A stretch of 64,000 bases of DNA from Bacteroidaceae bacterium (GTDB lineage Bacteria; Bacteroidota; Bacteroidia; Bacteroidales; Bacteroidaceae), in the NCBI GenBank assembly GCA_024401225.1, contig JAKSLM010000011.1, positions 1 through 64,000 on the forward strand, given 5' to 3'. The notes beneath the pieces were generated by a model that made no database searches, had not been told where the DNA came from, and was given only the letters and a program-made list of their open reading frames with translations. Position 1 is the first letter of the stretch, and the number at the start of each line of letters is the position of its first letter. The position numbers and the translations under genes are program-made. This document shows positions 60,397 to 64,000 of the stretch, in pieces.

Positions 60397-60430
60397 GTGC
60401 TATTATGCCTTGTATGTGAAAAAAAGATTG

Positions 60431-60438
60431 TATCTTTG
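60431..60438 (+). promoter_or_regulatory. -7 box of ftsY
   Basis: TATCTTTG 36 nt before the ftsY ATG, with TTG 18 nt upstream (60410-60412). Confidence 0.6.
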
Positions 60439-60474
60439 CGCATTAATATAGTAGAACTGCAAAACCGACGAATT

Positions 60475-61437
60475 ATGGGATTTTTTTCAAATCTGTTCTC
60501 GAAGAAGGAGAAGAAAGAGACTTTGGACAACGGACTCGCTCAGACCAAGGCAAGCGTGTTCGATAAGATTGCGCGTGCAGTAGCCGGCAAGTCAAAGGTC
60601 GATGAGGATGTGCTCGACAACCTTGAGGAAGTGCTCATCACCAGCGATGTGGGTGTGGAGACTACGCTCGAGATCATTCGACGCATAGAGGAGAGAGTGG
60701 CTCGCGACAAGTATGTGAGCACAAGCGAACTCAATGGCATCCTTCGAGAGGAGATAGCTAATCTGCTGACCGAAAACCGTACCGAGGATACTGAGGGATT
60801 CTCAATACCTGAAGGCCACAAGCCTTACGTAATCCTCGTGGTAGGTGTGAACGGTGTGGGCAAGACAACAACCATCGGCAAGCTTGCCTATCAGTTCAAG
60901 CAGACCGGGCTCAAGGTCTATCTCGGTGCTGCCGACACATTCCGCGCAGCAGCTGTCGACCAGCTCGTCATCTGGGGCGAGAGGGTAGGTGTGCCTGTCG
61001 TAAAGCAGCAGATGGGCAGCGATCCTGCTGCCGTGGCATTTGACTCGGTAAGTTCTGCTGTGGCAAACGATGCTGACGTCGTGATAATCGATACGGCAGG
61101 TCGTCTGCACAACAAGGTTGGACTCATGAACGAGCTCACAAAGATCAGAAACGCAGTCAAGAAGGTGGTTGATACAGCTCCGGACGAGGTGCTCCTCGTG
61201 CTGGACGGAAGCACCGGACAGAATGCGTTCGAGCAGGCAACTCAGTTCACAAAGGCTACCGAAGTCACTTCGATGGCCATCACAAAACTCGATGGCACAG
61301 CAAAGGGCGGCGTGGTGATTGGCATCTCCGAACAGTTCAAGATTCCTGTAAAGTACATCGGACTCGGTGAGGGAATGCTCGACTTGCAGCCATTCAACCG
61401 TCGTGAGTTTGTGGACAGCCTCTTTGGCGAACAGTAA
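60475..61437 (+). CDS. ftsY: Signal recognition particle receptor FtsY
   Basis: A 320-residue GTPase receiving SRP-ribosome complexes at the membrane. Short basic N-terminus, N domain (about 20-100), G domain with VGVNGVGKTTTIGKL at about 122-136, DTFRAAAVDQL, DTAGRLHNK, TKLDGTAKGG and GLGEGMLDLQPF. The acidic A domain of E. coli is absent, as is usual in Bacteroidetes. The start at 60475 is preferred over an in-frame ATG at 60397, which lies before the promoter. The 23 bp covering its stop codon are tandemly repeated downstream. Confidence 0.95.
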   Translation: MGFFSNLFSKKEKKETLDNGLAQTKASVFDKIARAVAGKSKVDEDVLDNLEEVLITSDVGVETTLEIIRRIEERVARDKYVSTSELNGILREEIANLLTENRTEDTEGFSIPEGHKPYVILVVGVNGVGKTTTIGKLAYQFKQTGLKVYLGAADTFRAAAVDQLVIWGERVGVPVVKQQMGSDPAAVAFDSVSSAVANDADVVIIDTAGRLHNKVGLMNELTKIRNAVKKVVDTAPDEVLLVLDGSTGQNAFEQATQFTKATEVTSMAITKLDGTAKGGVVIGISEQFKIPVKYIGLGEGMLDLQPFNRREFVDSLFGEQ

Positions 61438-61518
61438 TCAGCCTTTATGGCGTGTTGTTAATAGTCTTTATGGCGAGTTGTTAATAGCCTTTATGGCGAG
61501 TTATTTATAGTCTTTACT
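61417..61518. repeat. 23-bp tandem repeat derived from the 3' end of ftsY
   Basis: Units begin at 61417 (the last codons and stop of ftsY), 61440, 61463, 61486 and 61509. Consensus AGYCTTTATGGCGAGTTGTT + AAT; the first unit within ftsY reads AGCCTCTTTGGCGAACAGTA + ATC. Confidence 0.75.
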
Positions 61519-61540
61519 TTGTGGGCAGTTAGGAAGATAT

Positions 61541-62842
61541 ATGCGAAAGAACACAATTGACATCATAACCCTTGGATGCTCCAAGAACCTTGTTGACTCC
61601 GAACGACTGATCAGACAGCTGGAGCTCAACGGCTACACCGTGACACACGACAGCGAGAACCCTCAGGGAGAGATTGTAGTGGTCAATACGTGCGGCTTCA
61701 TTGCTGATGCGCAGGAGGAGAGCGTGAACATGATTCTCGAACTGTGCCAGGCAAAGGAGGAAGGACGCATCAGGCAGGTCTACGTGATGGGTTGTCTGTC
61801 GCAGCGCTTCATGAAGGAGTTGGGACATGAGATTCCTCAGGTAGACAAGTTCTACGGCAAGTTCAACTGGACAGAGCTCGTGGCCGACCTGGGCAAGGTG
61901 TACCAGAAGGATCGCCAGTATGAGCGACGACTGACCACACCTAAGCACTATGCCTACCTTAAGATCTCGGAGGGATGCGACCGTCATTGTGCCTATTGCG
62001 CCATACCTATCATAACAGGCAAGCACCAGAGCCGTCCGATGGAGGACATCATAGCTGAGGTGGAACACCTGGTAGGCGAAGGCGTAAAGGAATTCCAGAT
62101 CATAGCACAGGAACTTACATACTATGGCATAGACCTTTACGGCAAGCAGCGCATCGCAGAACTCGTGGAGCGCATAGCTGACGTGAAGGGTGTGAAATGG
62201 GTAAGGCTGCACTACGCCTACCCGATGAATTTCCCTTGGGAACTCGTGGATGTGATGCGCCGCAAGAAGAATGTATGCAAGTATCTCGACATCGCCCTGC
62301 AGCACGTCAGCACAAAGGTGCTTACCAACATGCAGCGCCATGTCACCAAGGAAGAGACTTATGCCTTGATAGAACGACTGCGCAACGAATTGCCAGGCAT
62401 ACACATACGCACCACTCTCATGGTTGGATTCCCGGGTGAGGGTGAAGCCGAGTTTGAAGAACTCAAGGAGTTCGTGCGCTGGGCCAAGTTCGACCGCATG
62501 GGAGCCTTTGCCTACTCGGAGGAAGAGGGTACTCCTGCACAGAAGAAGTTCAACGATGAAGTGCCGGACGAAGTGAAGCAGAAGCGACTCTCAGAACTCA
62601 TGGAACTGCAGCAGGAGATCTCCGCTTCGGTTCAGGCAGAAAAGGTGGGGCAGGTGATGAAGGTCATCATAGACCGAAAGGAAGGCGAATACTATGTGGG
62701 ACGCACAGAGTTTGACTCGCCAGAGGTGGATCCGGAAGTCCTCATACCGATAGCCGATGGCCAATTGCGCAGAGGCAGTTTCTACAATGTGGAGATAATA
62801 GACTCTGACGACTTCGACCTCTACGGCTGTGTGAAACGATAA
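61541..62842 (+). CDS. rimO: Ribosomal protein uS12 methylthiotransferase
   Basis: A 433-residue radical-SAM enzyme adding a methylthio group to Asp of ribosomal protein S12. The N-terminal MTTase domain (1-125) carries Cys in LGCSKNLVDSE, NTCGFI and GCLSQR; the radical-SAM cluster CDRHCAYC has Cys146, 150 and 153; a C-terminal TRAM domain (about 365-433) includes VGRTEFDSPEVD. RimO is chosen over MiaB because of the LGCSKNLVDSE start. Confidence 0.95.
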   Translation: MRKNTIDIITLGCSKNLVDSERLIRQLELNGYTVTHDSENPQGEIVVVNTCGFIADAQEESVNMILELCQAKEEGRIRQVYVMGCLSQRFMKELGHEIPQVDKFYGKFNWTELVADLGKVYQKDRQYERRLTTPKHYAYLKISEGCDRHCAYCAIPIITGKHQSRPMEDIIAEVEHLVGEGVKEFQIIAQELTYYGIDLYGKQRIAELVERIADVKGVKWVRLHYAYPMNFPWELVDVMRRKKNVCKYLDIALQHVSTKVLTNMQRHVTKEETYALIERLRNELPGIHIRTTLMVGFPGEGEAEFEELKEFVRWAKFDRMGAFAYSEEEGTPAQKKFNDEVPDEVKQKRLSELMELQQEISASVQAEKVGQVMKVIIDRKEGEYYVGRTEFDSPEVDPEVLIPIADGQLRRGSFYNVEIIDSDDFDLYGCVKR

Positions 62843-62924
62843 ATCGCCAACGGGACAATCCCTGCGGCAATGGAAAAAGCGTAAATCAACAAAAACAACT
62901 AAGGATAGAAACACTAAGTGTAGT

Positions 62925-63200
62925 ATGACTCAGGAAGAATATACTCATAGCGTAGCATCAAAGGTAGGTGTTAGCGATGCAGAGGCTTCGGATATGATGA
63001 ACAGCTTCATATCAGAAATGCTTGAGCAGTTGAAGGCTGGGCAGACTGTGGCTGTACAGGGATTTGGCAGTTTCGAGACCCGACGGAAGGCAGAGCGTAA
63101 GATGTACAATCCTACTACAAAGGATTTTAAGATCATACCAAGCAAGATGTCGTTGAATTTTAAGATGAGTAATGCCCTCAAAGGCAGAATAAACAGCTAA
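62925..63200 (+). CDS. HU-family DNA-binding protein
   Basis: A 91-residue HU/IHF-like protein: helices MTQEEYTHSVASKVGVSDAE, VAVQGFGSFETRRKAERKMYNPTT for the DNA-binding arm, KMSLNFKMSNALKGRI at the end. It bends and compacts DNA. It stands 14 nt before a second HU-like gene. Confidence 0.92.
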   Translation: MTQEEYTHSVASKVGVSDAEASDMMNSFISEMLEQLKAGQTVAVQGFGSFETRRKAERKMYNPTTKDFKIIPSKMSLNFKMSNALKGRINS

Positions 63201-63214
63201 TACCTAACGCATTA

Positions 63215-64000
63215 TGAGTGATAAGATATCTATACAGGTGCTGATTGATGCCTTAGCCCGACAGAAGGGTGTGTCGAAGAAGGTTGCCGAATCGTTATCG
63301 AAGGCATTCTTCGAGACCATCGAGGAAGGTCTGAAGACCGATGGCATGGTGAAGGTGCCAGGACTTGGTATGTTCAAGATTGTCGAGGTGGGAAGCCGTG
63401 AGAGCGTTAATGTCAACACAGGCGAACGCTTCCTCATTGCTGGCTACAAGAAGGTGTCGCTCGTGCCTGAGGACGGATTGCTGAGTCAGATGGCTATAGT
63501 AGACAATGCCAACGATGAAGAGGAAAGTGAGGACGAAGCAAGTGAAGCCATGGATTCGGTGGCAGGTAATACTGTTGAATCGGCAGCAAATGATGCCGTC
63601 GAACCAGTCGTAAACGATACTGAGGTTCCTGAGAAGGCAGAGGAAGCACCAGCAGTCGAAGAACCTGAGCGTATAGTGTTGGAAACAAAGGAGCCACAGG
63701 GAGTAGAAGCTCCTGCTGACGACTTCTCGATGATAGACATGCTGATTGCCACTCCTGAGAGCCTGGAGGAGGTCAGACAGCAAGTTGCCGAGGCAAGGGT
63801 TCGCGCAGAGCAGACCTTGGCTGAAGCACAGGAAGCACACGACGAACTGAGGCGCTTGGAGTGCCTTCTCGAACGTTTGGAGAAGGGCATGATTCCGGAG
63901 GCTATAGTAAGCGAACCAGCAGAGGCTACTGTTGCTTGCCAACCTGCGGAACTCGCTACCGTTGCCATGACTGCTGTGCCTGCTGTAGAGAGCATAGTTA
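63215..64000 (+). CDS. HU-like protein with long acidic tail (runs off the window)
   Basis: At least 262 codons, open at the right edge. Residues 1-92 are an HU domain (IDALARQKGVSKKVAESLSKAF, VKVPGLGMFKIVEVGSRESVNV). From about 95 the chain turns into an acidic Glu/Ala/Val/Pro-rich region, with a coiled-coil stretch at about 182-235 (LEEVRQQVAEARVRAEQTLA). HU proteins with such tails are seen in Bacteroidetes and may tether the nucleoid or other proteins. Probably co-transcribed with the HU gene before it. Confidence 0.85.

Overview
The window looks like a chromosome segment of a Bacteroidales bacterium, most likely a Prevotella-type member of the Prevotellaceae. The signs are promoters of the Bacteroidetes form (TTTG, about 20 nt, then TAnnTTTG), AUG starts without clear Shine-Dalgarno sequences, the gene order rpmB-rpmG-DUF4295-ftsY-rimO, TonB receptors, and a fused DAHP synthase/chorismate mutase. 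There is no phage, plasmid, transposase, recombinase, CRISPR array or rRNA gene. One tRNA-Arg(TCT) is present.

Layout. 1-5147: a 93-bp tandem repeat, an exported esterase, an outer-membrane HhH/beta-barrel protein, and a repeat-rich intergenic zone. 5148-11012: a Cu/Zn-type permease with a C-terminal HMA domain, recJ-recQ, and a small TPR protein. 11095-15286: an aromatic amino acid operon on the minus strand (pheA, aminotransferase, DAHPS-CM, tyrA), preceded by a Phe/Tyr leader peptide and an attenuator. 15490-35990: a large cobalamin locus. It holds cbiP-cobD-cbiB plus a lipoprotein gene on the minus strand. A first B12 riboswitch drives a TonB receptor, the fused corrin-ring genes (cbiHC, cbiET, cbiGF, cbiJD), btuC and a split cbiA on the plus strand. 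A second B12 riboswitch drives a TonB receptor, a lipoprotein CbiK-type chelatase and a BtuF-like protein on the minus strand. 36086-45369: a MATE pump and a MacAB/TolC-type efflux operon with a GntR regulator and a second ABC system. 45643-64000: housekeeping genes (nif3-like, zinc-ribbon protein, holA, pfkB-type kinase, DUF554, mscS, lysS, gpsA, pgi, HAD hydrolase, tRNA-Arg, rpmB, rpmG, ftsY, rimO, two HU-like proteins).

How it works together. The corrin genes are those of the early-cobalt (anaerobic) pathway: CbiK inserts cobalt and CbiD/CbiG are present. Three TonB/BtuF/BtuC-type products handle corrinoid import. Precorrin-2 C20-methyltransferase (cbiL), btuD and the nucleotide-loop genes are not in the window.

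Most notable: (1) an 18-codon leader peptide with alternating Tyr/Phe codons followed by mutually exclusive antiterminator and terminator hairpins ahead of pheA; (2) two copies of a 167-bp element whose 123-bp core, bounded by about 22-bp inverted repeats, is flipped between copies while the outside flanks keep their orientation, which suggests DNA inversion; (3) a second intergenic element with a flipped centre, one copy lying between 24-bp direct repeats; (4) many intergenic tracts with a 7-bp period, one of which splits cbiA in frame; (5) two loci carrying three 12-bp palindromes at exactly 22-bp spacing. All readings were made by eye, so alignment counts are approximate.
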